NCBI RefSeq assembly: GCF_040361215.1
Contig: NZ_APND01000002.1
Coordinates: 186,001-250,000 of the forward strand
From: Salinisphaera dokdonensis
GTDB taxonomy: Bacteria > Pseudomonadota > Gammaproteobacteria > Nevskiales > Salinisphaeraceae
DNA: 64,000 bases
Direction of reading: 5' to 3'
Under the pieces are notes generated by a model, which saw only the letters and a program-made list of their open reading frames with translations, had not been told where the DNA came from and ran no database searches. Positions 43,671-56,067 of this stretch are shown here, one piece after another. How positions within the stretch are numbered: the stretch's first letter is position 1; every line of letters starts with the position of its first letter. The translations under genes were made by a program, and so were the position numbers.

Positions 43671-44371
43671 CGCCAGTGCACAAGTGATCGAGAGCGATGA
43701 TCGCGTTCAGCGAGCCTCTATCCAGATAAAGCTCAAACGATCAGCTGGGTGTGCCCGGTACGGGTGTTCCAGTAAACGATTACCGAATGAGGCCGACCTC
43801 ACTCTCTGACCTAAAGAACCGCATGCTGCGTTAGCACAAAGGGTGTTCGCCCAACCTATTCGACCCGAGCGCGCGAGACATAATCTGCAATCGCGACACC
43901 AATGATCATCGCAGGGTCATAAAACGAAACGACTGGCTTGGACGACGTGTTCTGAAGGCTGACCTGCATACCGATGCTCAACCCGCTCCCGCTATCCGCC
44001 TTACTGAGCCGTGCCATCTATGCACGCGAAAATGAGCACCGGCCGTCCGCTCGTGCCGACAGTGCTGCGTAAACATTTTCATCCCTGAGATGTAGAGGTG
44101 CGAAGCACCCTGACGAGATTAGCGAGACATGTTCGCCACGTAACGCCCACGAGTGAAAAGCGATCGCGGAATGGAAACGTAACGCTTAGCGGACTAAGCC
44201 GGCGCACCAACAATGGGTCGGTCGACTCGGTAATTCACCCCGGGAAATATACTGGCGGGCTCGCCCTTGGGCGCCGCTGTGGCCGCCAACACCGACTCGA
44301 GTGTCGCGCTCTCCACTTGTCTACCGTTTTGAGCACAGAGACATCGCATTGCAACGCTAACGAGCGGACAT
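43671..44371. other. 701-bp gene-poor gap before the rRNA terminator
   Basis: This stretch looks lower in GC than its surroundings and has no long conserved frame. The one item worth recording is a minus-strand 53-codon ORF listed separately. No tRNA, transposase or terminator for the pump gene was recognised. Confidence 0.6.
43856..44017 (-). pseudogene. Possible gene remnant, 53 codons
   Basis: ATG 44017 follows an in-frame TAG directly and runs to TAG 43856. The product contains GLSIGMQVSLQNTSS and PVVSFYDPAMIIGVAIAD, which reads like the C-terminal end of a folded domain rather than random sequence. There is no ribosome site. I do not recognise the family. It may be a decayed gene or noise. 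Confidence 0.25.
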
Positions 44372-44403
44372 AAAAAAAGCCCCGAGCTGATGCTCGGGGC
44401 TTT
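44372..44403 (-). terminator. rRNA operon terminator
   Basis: GCCCCGAGC (44379-44387) and GCTCGGGGC (44392-44400) form a perfect 9-bp stem with a 4-nt loop, followed in minus-strand RNA by seven U (44378-44372). It lies directly after the 5S gene. Confidence 0.95.
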
Positions 44404-44411
44404 CTATTAAG

Positions 44412-44530
44412 AGCCTGGCGGTGACCTACTCTCGCACGGGGAGACCCCGCACTACCATCGGCGCTGAGCGGTTTCACTTCCGAGTTCGGAATGGGATCGG
44501 GTGGTTCCCGCTCGCTATGGCCGCCAGGCA
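44412..44530 (-). rRNA. rrf: 5S ribosomal RNA
   Basis: On the minus strand the sequence begins TGCCTGGCGGCCATAGCGAG and ends GTCACCGCCAGGC, with the conserved CCGAACTCGGAAGTGAAAC core. Ends may be off by one or two bases. Confidence 0.96.
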
Positions 44531-44540
44531 AACCTGAAAA

Positions 44541-44576
44541 CAATCTATATGCAATCGAACACTGCGTCGTATAGGT
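44541..44576 (-). other. 23S processing stem, 3' arm
   Basis: This stretch is complementary to 47533-47581 on the other side of the 23S gene (shared core GCAGTGTTCGATTGCAT and CCTATAC). Together they form the RNase III precursor stem that brackets 23S rRNA. Confidence 0.75.
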
Positions 44577-44600
44577 GCACAAAAACGCTTGAGCGTTATA

Positions 44601-47493
<2,893 letters not shown>

Positions 47494-47576
47494 TATAACC
47501 TCAAGCGCTCTCGCGCTTTCAGCTCAATGAGTGACCTATACATTCTTGCTAAAGAATGCAGTGTTCGATTGCATTA

Positions 47577-47590
47577 GATTGTTAAAGAGC
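47577..47590 (-). promoter_or_regulatory. Spacer boxA antitermination site
   Basis: The minus strand reads GCTCTTTAACAATC, a near-consensus boxA, between tRNA-Ala and 23S. It loads the Nus antitermination complex. Confidence 0.85.
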
Positions 47591-47660
47591 GGTGATATCA
47601 AGATCACAAGAAACGCCGCAGCGTTTGTTCTGACCTCGATACGCGACATGCCACGAGGCG

Positions 47661-47736
47661 TGGTGGAGCTGAGCGGGATCGAACCGCTGACCCCCTGCTT
47701 GCAAAGCAGGTGCTCTCCCAGCTGAGCTACAGCCCC
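47661..47736 (-). tRNA. tRNA-Ala (TGC)
   Basis: A 76-nt tRNA in the 16S-23S spacer. The minus strand starts GGGGCTGTAGCTCAGC, the anticodon loop is TTTGCAA with anticodon TGC, the T loop is GGTTCGATCC, and CCA is encoded. Confidence 0.97.
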
Positions 47737-47758
47737 GTTGCCAGTGCGCCACGATAAA

Positions 47759-47835
47759 TGGTGGGTCTGGGAAGATTTGAACTTCCGACCTCACCCTTAT
47801 CAGGGGTGCGCTCTGACCAACTGAGCTACAGACCC
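47759..47835 (-). tRNA. tRNA-Ile (GAT)
   Basis: A 77-nt tRNA in the 16S-23S spacer. The minus strand starts GGGTCTGTAGCTCAGTTGG, the anticodon is GAT in CTGATAA, the T arm contains GTTCAAATC, and CCA is encoded. The order Ile then Ala is the common gammaproteobacterial one. Confidence 0.97.
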
Positions 47836-47880
47836 AAGCTCGAGGCAACCAGGCATGGCCTGGCTATACCGCTAACTTGC

Positions 47881-47904
47881 AAATGACTTGTGTGGGCACT
47901 CCCT
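47881..47904 (-). other. 16S processing stem, 3' arm
   Basis: AAATGACTTGTGTGGG here pairs with 49571-49594 upstream of 16S. The two 24-nt arms match at nearly every position and form the RNase III stem around 16S. Confidence 0.85.
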
Positions 47905-47931
47905 CAGGATGGCTTCAGCTATCCATTTCTC

Positions 47932-49469
<1,538 letters not shown>

Positions 49470-49597
49470 AATACTACTTCAACTGGTATATGACCGAAGT
49501 CATACAATGAGTCATCCTTAGCGTTAAACGCTTTGGATGCTCTATTAGGGCTTGGCTTATCACCAACCCAAGGGAGCACCCACACAAGTCATTTGCA

Positions 49598-49611
49598 TAT
49601 TGTTAAAGATC
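49598..49611 (-). promoter_or_regulatory. Leader boxA antitermination site
   Basis: The minus strand reads GATCTTTAACAATA, matching boxA, between promoter P2 and the 16S gene. Confidence 0.8.
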
Positions 49612-49669
49612 TGCAACAGAACGCTTTGGGCTAATGCCGTTTGGCGTCCTTGCCGTTGCGAGAGAGCGT

Positions 49670-49697
49670 ATTCTACGCTGAACCGCTGAGCTGTCAA
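49670..49697 (-). promoter_or_regulatory. rRNA promoter P2 (proximal)
   Basis: TTGACA (49697-49692) and TAGAAT (49675-49670) with a 16-bp spacer, followed by the GC-rich discriminator ACGCTCTCTCGC. An A/T-rich UP-element-like tract (49698-49728) lies upstream. Confidence 0.93.
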
Positions 49698-49951
49698 GAA
49701 CTTTTTTAAATTTCTTTAAAAAAGTTTTCGTGGCCTGCGCTGCAGGTATGTCGACTGCCCAAGCCACCTTTCGGCGACTTCGGCGGCCGGCATATTTCAA
49801 CAGAAAGTAGCGAGCTACTCAATGCCGAAACCGACAACTCAACACATTCCGTTGAACATCTTACTGATCAACGCTCTACGCTTGTTAGCGCAGGCTTGCC
49901 GGTAAATACGTTTTAGCGTTTTTGCCGGCTCGCCGTGTTGCGAGAGGGCGT

Positions 49952-49979
49952 ATTCTAGGGATATCGGATGAGGTGTCAA
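49952..49979 (-). promoter_or_regulatory. rRNA promoter P1 (distal)
   Basis: TTGACA (49979-49974) and TAGAAT (49957-49952) with a 16-bp spacer, followed by ACGCCCTCTCGC. The -35, spacer length, -10 and the following 14 bases match P2 at nearly every position. A palindromic A/T-rich tract TCGTGAAAA/TTTTCACGA (49986-50004) sits where an UP element would be. The 250 bp between P1 and P2 hold no other recognised feature. Confidence 0.93.
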
Positions 49980-50010
49980 CGAAAATCGTGAAAAATTTTC
50001 ACGAAAGTTT

Positions 50011-50032
50011 CAAAACGCTGTCATGACAGCGT
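50011..50032 (-). terminator. Probable tyrS terminator
   Basis: ACGCTGTCATGACAGCGT (50015-50032) is a perfect palindrome, able to fold into a 7-bp stem with a CATG loop, followed by a short U run in minus-strand RNA. It separates tyrS from the rRNA promoters. Confidence 0.65.
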
Positions 50033-50047
50033 CTCAAAAGCCGGATA

Positions 50048-51256
50048 TCACCCGGTCTCCAGCACCACCCGCGCGATTCTGCGTTTGCCGACCTGGATCA
50101 GACGCTCGGAACCCGGCTCGATCACGAGACCGGAATCACTGATTCGGTCCCCATCCAGACGTACCGCCCCCTGCTTCACCAGCCGGATACCTTCGCCATT
50201 GCTTTGCGTCAGGCCCGATGCTTTCAGCACAGCAGCCACCTGAAGGCCACCTTCCTCGCAGGGCACACGCTGCAGCTCGATGTCTTCGGGCACGACGCCA
50301 TGGCTGAATCGCTCGACAAAAGCCTGATGGGCCGAGCGGGCTGCCTCTTCACCGTGGAACCGGGCAACGATCTCGCCGGCGAGACGGTACTTGAGGTCAC
50401 GGGGATTGGCCCCGTCTGCCACTTCCTTGCGGTATCCCTCGATCACTGCGATTGGCTCGAAGGAGAGCAGCTCGAAGTAACGCCACATCAGGTCGTCGGA
50501 GATCGACATCAATTTGCCGTACTGATCGTTAGGCGCCTCGTCGATGCCGATATAGTTGTCCAGCGACTTCGACATCTTGTTGACACCGTCCAACCCCTCC
50601 AGCAACGGCATGGTCAGGACGGCTTGCGGCTTCTGCCCATAGACCTGCTGCAGATGGCGACCCATCAACAGGTTGAATTTCTGATCGGTGCCGCCGAGTT
50701 CCACGTCTGCGTCGAGGGCGACAGAGTCGTATCCCTGTATCAATGGGTACAGGAATTCGTGGATCGCGATCGACTCGTTGGCCTTGTACCGCTTGTTGAA
50801 GTCGTCGCGCTCGAGCATGCGAGCCACGGTATGGGTGGAGGCGAGCTTGATCATGTCGGCACTGGACAGCTCGTTCAGCCAAGAGGAATTAAGGACTACG
50901 CGCGTGCGCGCGCGATCCAATACCTTGTAGATCTGTGCTTCGTAAGTTTCCGCGTTCGCCTTGACCTGTGCTTCGTCCAATGGCTTGCGGGTTACGTTCT
51001 TGCCGGTCGGGTCGCCGATACGGCCCGTGAAGTCGCCGATCAGGAAGACCACGTCGTGGCCCAGGTCCTGGAAGGTGCGCATCTTGTTGAGGAGTACCGT
51101 GTGGCCCAGGTGCAGATCAGGCGCCGTGGGATCGAAACCGGCCTTGATTACGAGCCGCTCGCCGGCCTCATGCGCTTCGGCAATACGCTTGCTGAAGGCA
51201 TCCTCCGGAATGACCTCATCACAGCCGCGGCGGATTTCCGCCCATATATCCTGCAT
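50048..51256 (-). CDS. tyrS: Tyrosyl-tRNA synthetase
   Basis: A 402-aa class I synthetase that charges tRNA-Tyr. HLGH is at residues 49-52 and KMSKS at 227-231. A C-terminal S4 RNA-binding domain occupies about 340-400. Start ATG 51256 (MQDIWAEI) has GGAGAAG upstream; the open frame extends further but without conservation. Confidence 0.96.
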   Translation of the reverse strand: MQDIWAEIRRGCDEVIPEDAFSKRIAEAHEAGERLVIKAGFDPTAPDLHLGHTVLLNKMRTFQDLGHDVVFLIGDFTGRIGDPTGKNVTRKPLDEAQVKANAETYEAQIYKVLDRARTRVVLNSSWLNELSSADMIKLASTHTVARMLERDDFNKRYKANESIAIHEFLYPLIQGYDSVALDADVELGGTDQKFNLLMGRHLQQVYGQKPQAVLTMPLLEGLDGVNKMSKSLDNYIGIDEAPNDQYGKLMSISDDLMWRYFELLSFEPIAVIEGYRKEVADGANPRDLKYRLAGEIVARFHGEEAARSAHQAFVERFSHGVVPEDIELQRVPCEEGGLQVAAVLKASGLTQSNGEGIRLVKQGAVRLDGDRISDSGLVIEPGSERLIQVGKRRIARVVLETG

Positions 51257-51427
51257 CGAAAAACTTCTCCCGGTTTCCGGTCGACATACACACTTGTTGA
51301 ACGAGTCTAGCGGTTTCACACTTGGCAAGCATCCGTGTTTATGCTTTTCTATCCGGATATTTGCGGGCAAGAGACAGGGGCGAGCCCGCACTTATTCCCT
51401 CGCTTCCAGCACAGCGCGCGTCTCTCT

Positions 51428-53065
51428 ATGGGCAAGATCGACACTGATTATCTGTGGCTGCACGAGCAGCAGCCGCCTGCCGGATCGCGCTTGCGTCGAC
51501 TCGCTCTACTACTGGTGATACCACTGATCGGCGGCACCGCCTGGCTGACCGCCACGCCGCAATCGGCCCTATTCGACACGACTGTCACGAACGCCGCGGA
51601 CGCGAACTATGAGAGCAGCTCGAAGGTTGCGAACACGGATGTCGATGCCTCCATCGGACCGGGGCGCGCTGACGTAAGTATGCCGGCAAATGCCGCGCAA
51701 ACTGACGGCGCACAGGACGACCCACAACAAGACAGCGACATCGCGCTCAGCGACAGCCAGCCCGGCGCAGCCGCCGTGGCCGTCGCCCCGATAGACCCTG
51801 ACCGCGAAATCGACGAGCCCGACTCGCAGGCCGCGAACAGCCAAGCCGAGCCGAGCCATATCGTCGAATCGAGCACGGGCCTTGCGGCAGCGAGCGATGC
51901 CCCGATCGTCGACGTCCCCCAGGACACGGCATCGCAGTGGCGGGAAGTCACGATCCGCTCGGGCGATACGCTATCGATCGCGTTCAACCGTAACGACCTG
52001 TCTTATACCGACTCGCTGAAGATCGCCCATATGCCCGAGCACGGCAAGCGGTTCACCCGCGGCTTGCGTGCCGGCGACACCATGCGCGTGAAGGCTGACG
52101 ACCAGGGCAGCGTCCTCGCGGTCGATTTCGCGATCGACCCCCTGCATACCCTAAAGGTTCGCCCTGCCGGCGACGGCTTCAGCGGCGACATGCAGCTTAC
52201 CGACGTCGAACACCACAACGCCTACGCAGCGGGCACGATCGATACCAGCTTCTATGTGGACGCACTGGAGTCCGGCCTGTCGGACCGTCAGATCATGGAG
52301 CTGGTGAAAATCTTCGGCTGGGATATCGACTTTGCACTCGACACCCGGCCGGGCGATCGCTTCGTTGTCGTTTATGACGAGCTCTACAAGGACGGCGACA
52401 AGGTCGCCGATGGCGAGATTCTTGCGGCATCGTTCATCAACCGCGGCCGTGAGGTTCGCGCGGTACGTTATGCCGAGGCTGGTGACGACCAGGGTACGGT
52501 CTACTATTCCCCCGAAGGTCGAGCGATGAAGAAAGCCTTCATCCGTACGCCGGTGGACTACACCCGTATCAGCTCCGGCTTCAACCTCTCGCGCAATCAC
52601 CCGATTCTCAACCGGATTCGCCGCCACGAAGGAACCGACTATGCGGCGCCGACCGGCACCCCGATCAAGGCAACCGGCAGTGGCCGCATCGTGTTTCGCG
52701 GCCGGCGCGGCGGCTACGGCAACATGATCATGATTCGTCACGACAGTCATCTGTCGACCCGCTACGGACACATGTCTTCGTTCGCTAATAAGTTCGGTGT
52801 CGGCAGCAAGGTGCGCCAGGGCGACGTGATCGGTTATGTCGGCATGAGCGGGCTGGCCACCGGCCCCCATCTGCATTACGAGTTCCGTGTGGACGGCGAC
52901 CCCAAGGATCCCGAGCGCGTCGAACTGCCCAAGGCCTTGCCGCTACCCGACGAGCACCTGGCCGACTTTCGCAAGCGCTCCGCGCCACTGCTGACACAAC
53001 TGGATTCGCTAACCCGCACCGATGTGGCCCGCGCCAGTACCGACGACGACAACAGCGCGAACTGA
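51428..53065 (+). CDS. M23 murein endopeptidase, MepM-like
   Basis: A 545-aa envelope protein. A cytoplasmic N-terminus and one membrane helix (about 23-43) are followed by a low-complexity Asp/Ala/Ser linker (about 50-170), an OapA/LysM-like segment (about 180-300), and a LytM zinc peptidase domain with His400, Asp404, His448, His481 and His483 (HEGTD, HLH). It should cut peptidoglycan cross-links during growth. It is divergent from tyrS and overlaps anmK by one base (TGATG). The start is uncertain because no ribosome site is clear. Confidence 0.88.
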   Translation: MGKIDTDYLWLHEQQPPAGSRLRRLALLLVIPLIGGTAWLTATPQSALFDTTVTNAADANYESSSKVANTDVDASIGPGRADVSMPANAAQTDGAQDDPQQDSDIALSDSQPGAAAVAVAPIDPDREIDEPDSQAANSQAEPSHIVESSTGLAAASDAPIVDVPQDTASQWREVTIRSGDTLSIAFNRNDLSYTDSLKIAHMPEHGKRFTRGLRAGDTMRVKADDQGSVLAVDFAIDPLHTLKVRPAGDGFSGDMQLTDVEHHNAYAAGTIDTSFYVDALESGLSDRQIMELVKIFGWDIDFALDTRPGDRFVVVYDELYKDGDKVADGEILAASFINRGREVRAVRYAEAGDDQGTVYYSPEGRAMKKAFIRTPVDYTRISSGFNLSRNHPILNRIRRHEGTDYAAPTGTPIKATGSGRIVFRGRRGGYGNMIMIRHDSHLSTRYGHMSSFANKFGVGSKVRQGDVIGYVGMSGLATGPHLHYEFRVDGDPKDPERVELPKALPLPDEHLADFRKRSAPLLTQLDSLTRTDVARASTDDDNSAN

Positions 53066-54216
53066 TGGCCGCCCCGGCCTGCTATATCGGACTCATGTCC
53101 GGCACCAGCGTCGACGCGGCCGACGCCGCGCTGGTCCAGTTCGATGACAACGGCAATAATCCTCGCATCATTGCCACCCACGCCGAAGAACCCGACCCGG
53201 GCCTTCGAGACGATCTGCTGCACCTGTCCCAACAGGTTGCCGGCATATCGCTCGCCAAGTTCGGCGAGCTGGATCAGCGCGTAGGCGAATGGTTCGCCAA
53301 TGCCGCGCTGGCCGTACTGGAAAAAGCCGGCATGAGCGCCGAGTATGTCGACGCGATCGGCAGCCACGGCCAGACCGTTCGCCACGAGCCAGAATCCCGC
53401 TACCCGTTCAGCCTGCAACTCGGCTCACCCAGCCTGATCGCGGCGCGCACCGGCTGCCGCGTGGTGGCTGATTTTCGCAACAGCGATATCGCCATGGGTG
53501 GCCAGGGGGCCCCGCTGGTGCCGGCGTTTCATCGCAGCGTGTTCGCCCGGCCCGACCGTGATCGAATCGTGATCAACATCGGCGGCATCGCCAATCTGAC
53601 CGTCCTGCCCCGCGCGTCGGCCGACGATAGCCAAGCAGTGACAGGCCTGGATACCGGGCCGGGCAACGCGCTCATGGATACCTGGGTCGCAGCGCATACG
53701 AAACACAGCTACGACGCAGACGGACGCTGGGCGGCGAGCGGCAACGTGGACGATGCCCTGCTCGCGCAGATGATGTCGGACCCGTATCTGGCGCGCCCCG
53801 CCCCCAAGAGCACCGGCCGCGAATATTTCAATATCGACTGGCTGCGTGCCCAGATCGACAGCCTGTACTCGCCGCCGATCCCGGCCGACGTGCAGGCCAC
53901 GCTATGCGAATTCTCGGCCCGTACCATTGCCCAAGCAATCGACGATTACGGCCCGGGGGACGAGGAGCTGCTGCTTTGCGGCGGCGGCGTGCGCAACGAC
54001 GAACTATGCAGACGCCTGGAGCAGCTGGTGCGCCCTCGCGTGGTCACACGCACCGACGACTACCATGTGGATTCGGATTGGGTGGAAGCCGTCGCCTTCG
54101 CCTGGCTGGCGATGCGCACCGTGCACGGGCTAAGCGGGAACGTACCGGCCGTTACCGGGGCGCGCGAGTCCGTGGCGCTGGGCGGCATCTATCAGGCAGC
54201 GATCTCGCCGGAGTGA
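53065..54216 (+). CDS. anmK: Anhydro-N-acetylmuramic acid kinase
   Basis: A 383-aa sugar kinase of peptidoglycan recycling that converts 1,6-anhydro-MurNAc to MurNAc-6-phosphate. The opening GLMSGTSVDAADAALV, NIGGIANLT and the TGLDTGPGNALMD segment are diagnostic. Its coupling to an M23 peptidase gene fits a cell-wall turnover unit. The 207 bp after it hold nothing recognisable. Confidence 0.96.
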   Translation: MAAPACYIGLMSGTSVDAADAALVQFDDNGNNPRIIATHAEEPDPGLRDDLLHLSQQVAGISLAKFGELDQRVGEWFANAALAVLEKAGMSAEYVDAIGSHGQTVRHEPESRYPFSLQLGSPSLIAARTGCRVVADFRNSDIAMGGQGAPLVPAFHRSVFARPDRDRIVINIGGIANLTVLPRASADDSQAVTGLDTGPGNALMDTWVAAHTKHSYDADGRWAASGNVDDALLAQMMSDPYLARPAPKSTGREYFNIDWLRAQIDSLYSPPIPADVQATLCEFSARTIAQAIDDYGPGDEELLLCGGGVRNDELCRRLEQLVRPRVVTRTDDYHVDSDWVEAVAFAWLAMRTVHGLSGNVPAVTGARESVALGGIYQAAISPE

Positions 54217-54423
54217 TCGTCACCGGGCGATGCCTTGAAGCATGGCCTCCCGATCCACGAGAAACGACCACGCCCATGACGCCCATGGCGTCGCGTCGAT
54301 ACGTGGGTTGAGAACGGCGTCGCGCGCTGCGCGCGGCATTCGCACCGCAAGCCTGCCGCGTTCTCGTATGCCCGATTCACCTGTCGCGAACCAGCCCCTC
54401 ACAACAGGCAAAGGCCCGCCGAC

Positions 54424-54786
54424 TTAAACAGCGAAGGAGTTGCCGCAGCCGCAGGTGGTCGTCGCATTGGGATTGCGGATCACGAACTGCGCGCCTTCGA
54501 CTCCGTCGGAGAAGTCGATTTCAGCGCCGCTGAGATAGAGCACGCTCATCGGGTCGACCAGCAGCGTTACACCCTGCTTCTGGATCTGGGTATCGCCATC
54601 CTCGACGTTCTCGTCGAAGGTGAAGCCGTACTGGAACCCCGAACAGCCGCCACCGGAGACGAACACGCGCAGCTTGAGCGCGTCGTTGTCCTCGTCCTCG
54701 AGCAATTCCTTGACCTTGACTGCGGCGGCATCAGTGAACACCAGCGCGGCCTGGTCTTCTTCGATTGCGTGTGTGGCGGTACTCAT
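54424..54786 (-). CDS. erpA: Iron-sulfur cluster insertion protein ErpA
   Basis: A 120-aa A-type Fe-S carrier with the three conserved cysteines: Cys48 (GGGCSGFQYG), Cys112 and Cys114 (TTCGCG). The position between anmK and argC is the usual one for erpA, which favours it over iscA. Confidence 0.94.
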   Translation of the reverse strand: MSTATHAIEEDQAALVFTDAAAVKVKELLEDEDNDALKLRVFVSGGGCSGFQYGFTFDENVEDGDTQIQKQGVTLLVDPMSVLYLSGAEIDFSDGVEGAQFVIRNPNATTTCGCGNSFAV

Positions 54787-54874
54787 AAGCGTTTCAATTC
54801 CGTGGACCGGATATCTCTATCATAGGACATCGGTGCAAGCGCAGGGGATTCAAGCCCCTGACGAGAGTACAACG

Positions 54875-55927
54875 TTACGGCAACGGGCCCGGCGCTGCGA
54901 GGGCGCAGTTCTCGTCGGCGCCGATCATGAGGTTGAAGCACTGCACGGCCTGGCCGGCTGCGCCCTTGATCAGGTTGTCGATCACCGACAGCACCACGAC
55001 CGTGTCACCGCCGCCCGGCCGATGCACGGCCATGCGGCACATGTTGCCGCCGCGCACGTGGCGTGTTTCGGGGGCCGCGCCGGCCGGCAGCACGTCGACA
55101 AACGGCTCGTCGGCATAGGCGTTTTCGTACAGCGCCTGCAATGCATCGGCGCTGCCTGCATTCGAATCGCTCAGACGCGCATAAAGCGTGGCATGGATGC
55201 CACGGATCATGGGCACCAGATGCGGCACGAAGGTCAGGCCCACATCGCCGCCTGCCAGCTCACCCAGCGTCTGGCGGATCTCGGGCAGGTGGCGATGACC
55301 GGCCACGCCGTAGGCCTTGAACGACTCCTGCATTTCGGCGAACAGAAAGCCGGGCTTCAGGCTCTTGCCTGCACCGGAAACGCCGGTCTTGGCGTCGGCA
55401 ATCAGACTGGCGGCATCCACCAGCCCGGCATCGATCAACGGCTTGAAACCGAGCACCACGGCGGTCGGATAACAGCCCGGTGCGGCGACCAGATCCGCGC
55501 CCGCGATCTGCTCGCGGTTGAGCTCCGGCATGCCGTAGGCCGCGCGTTCGATCAGCTCGGGGCAGACATGCTCGACCCCGTACCAGGCGGCCCATTCGTC
55601 GGCATCCTTGAGACGGAAATCGGCAGATAGGTCGATCACCCGCTTACCCGCTTCCAGCAACGCCGGCACATCGTGCATCGCCGCGGCATGCGGGGTGGCG
55701 AAGAACACGATGTCGCAATCCACGAGATTCGCGGTCGATGGCTCGACAAAATCCAGATCGATGACGCCGCGCAGCTGCGGGTAGGCGTCGGCGACCGGCG
55801 TACCCGCATCGCCGCGCGAAGTCACTGCCACGACTTCTGCATGGGGATGCGCGCTGAGCAGGCGTAGCAGTTCCGCGCCCGCATAACCGGTGCCGCCGAC
55901 AATTCCGATGCGTTGAAGCTGGGCCAT
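54875..55927 (-). CDS. argC: N-acetyl-gamma-glutamyl-phosphate reductase
   Basis: A 350-aa NADPH-dependent enzyme of arginine synthesis. It has the nucleotide-binding GIVGGTGYAGAELLRLL at residues 7-24 and the catalytic Cys in APGCYPTA. Start ATG 55927 (MAQLQRIGIVGG); upstream residues in the frame are not conserved. Confidence 0.96.
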   Translation of the reverse strand: MAQLQRIGIVGGTGYAGAELLRLLSAHPHAEVVAVTSRGDAGTPVADAYPQLRGVIDLDFVEPSTANLVDCDIVFFATPHAAAMHDVPALLEAGKRVIDLSADFRLKDADEWAAWYGVEHVCPELIERAAYGMPELNREQIAGADLVAAPGCYPTAVVLGFKPLIDAGLVDAASLIADAKTGVSGAGKSLKPGFLFAEMQESFKAYGVAGHRHLPEIRQTLGELAGGDVGLTFVPHLVPMIRGIHATLYARLSDSNAGSADALQALYENAYADEPFVDVLPAGAAPETRHVRGGNMCRMAVHRPGGGDTVVVLSVIDNLIKGAAGQAVQCFNLMIGADENCALAAPGPLP

Positions 55928-56067
55928 GACTAACCGTGAAAAGACCGAAGAAACCGCGCATAATAACGCGCAACGCGTCGTCATGCGCAGCCGCGACGCT
56001 CCCGGCGCAGCCACAACCCCACAGCAATACGGATACGAGCTCTTGCACGTACGCCCTCGACCGACCC

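Noticed and set aside
44372..44403. CRISPR-like repeat
   Set aside because: It is a single hairpin with a U run, i.e. a terminator; no repeat-spacer array occurs anywhere in the window.
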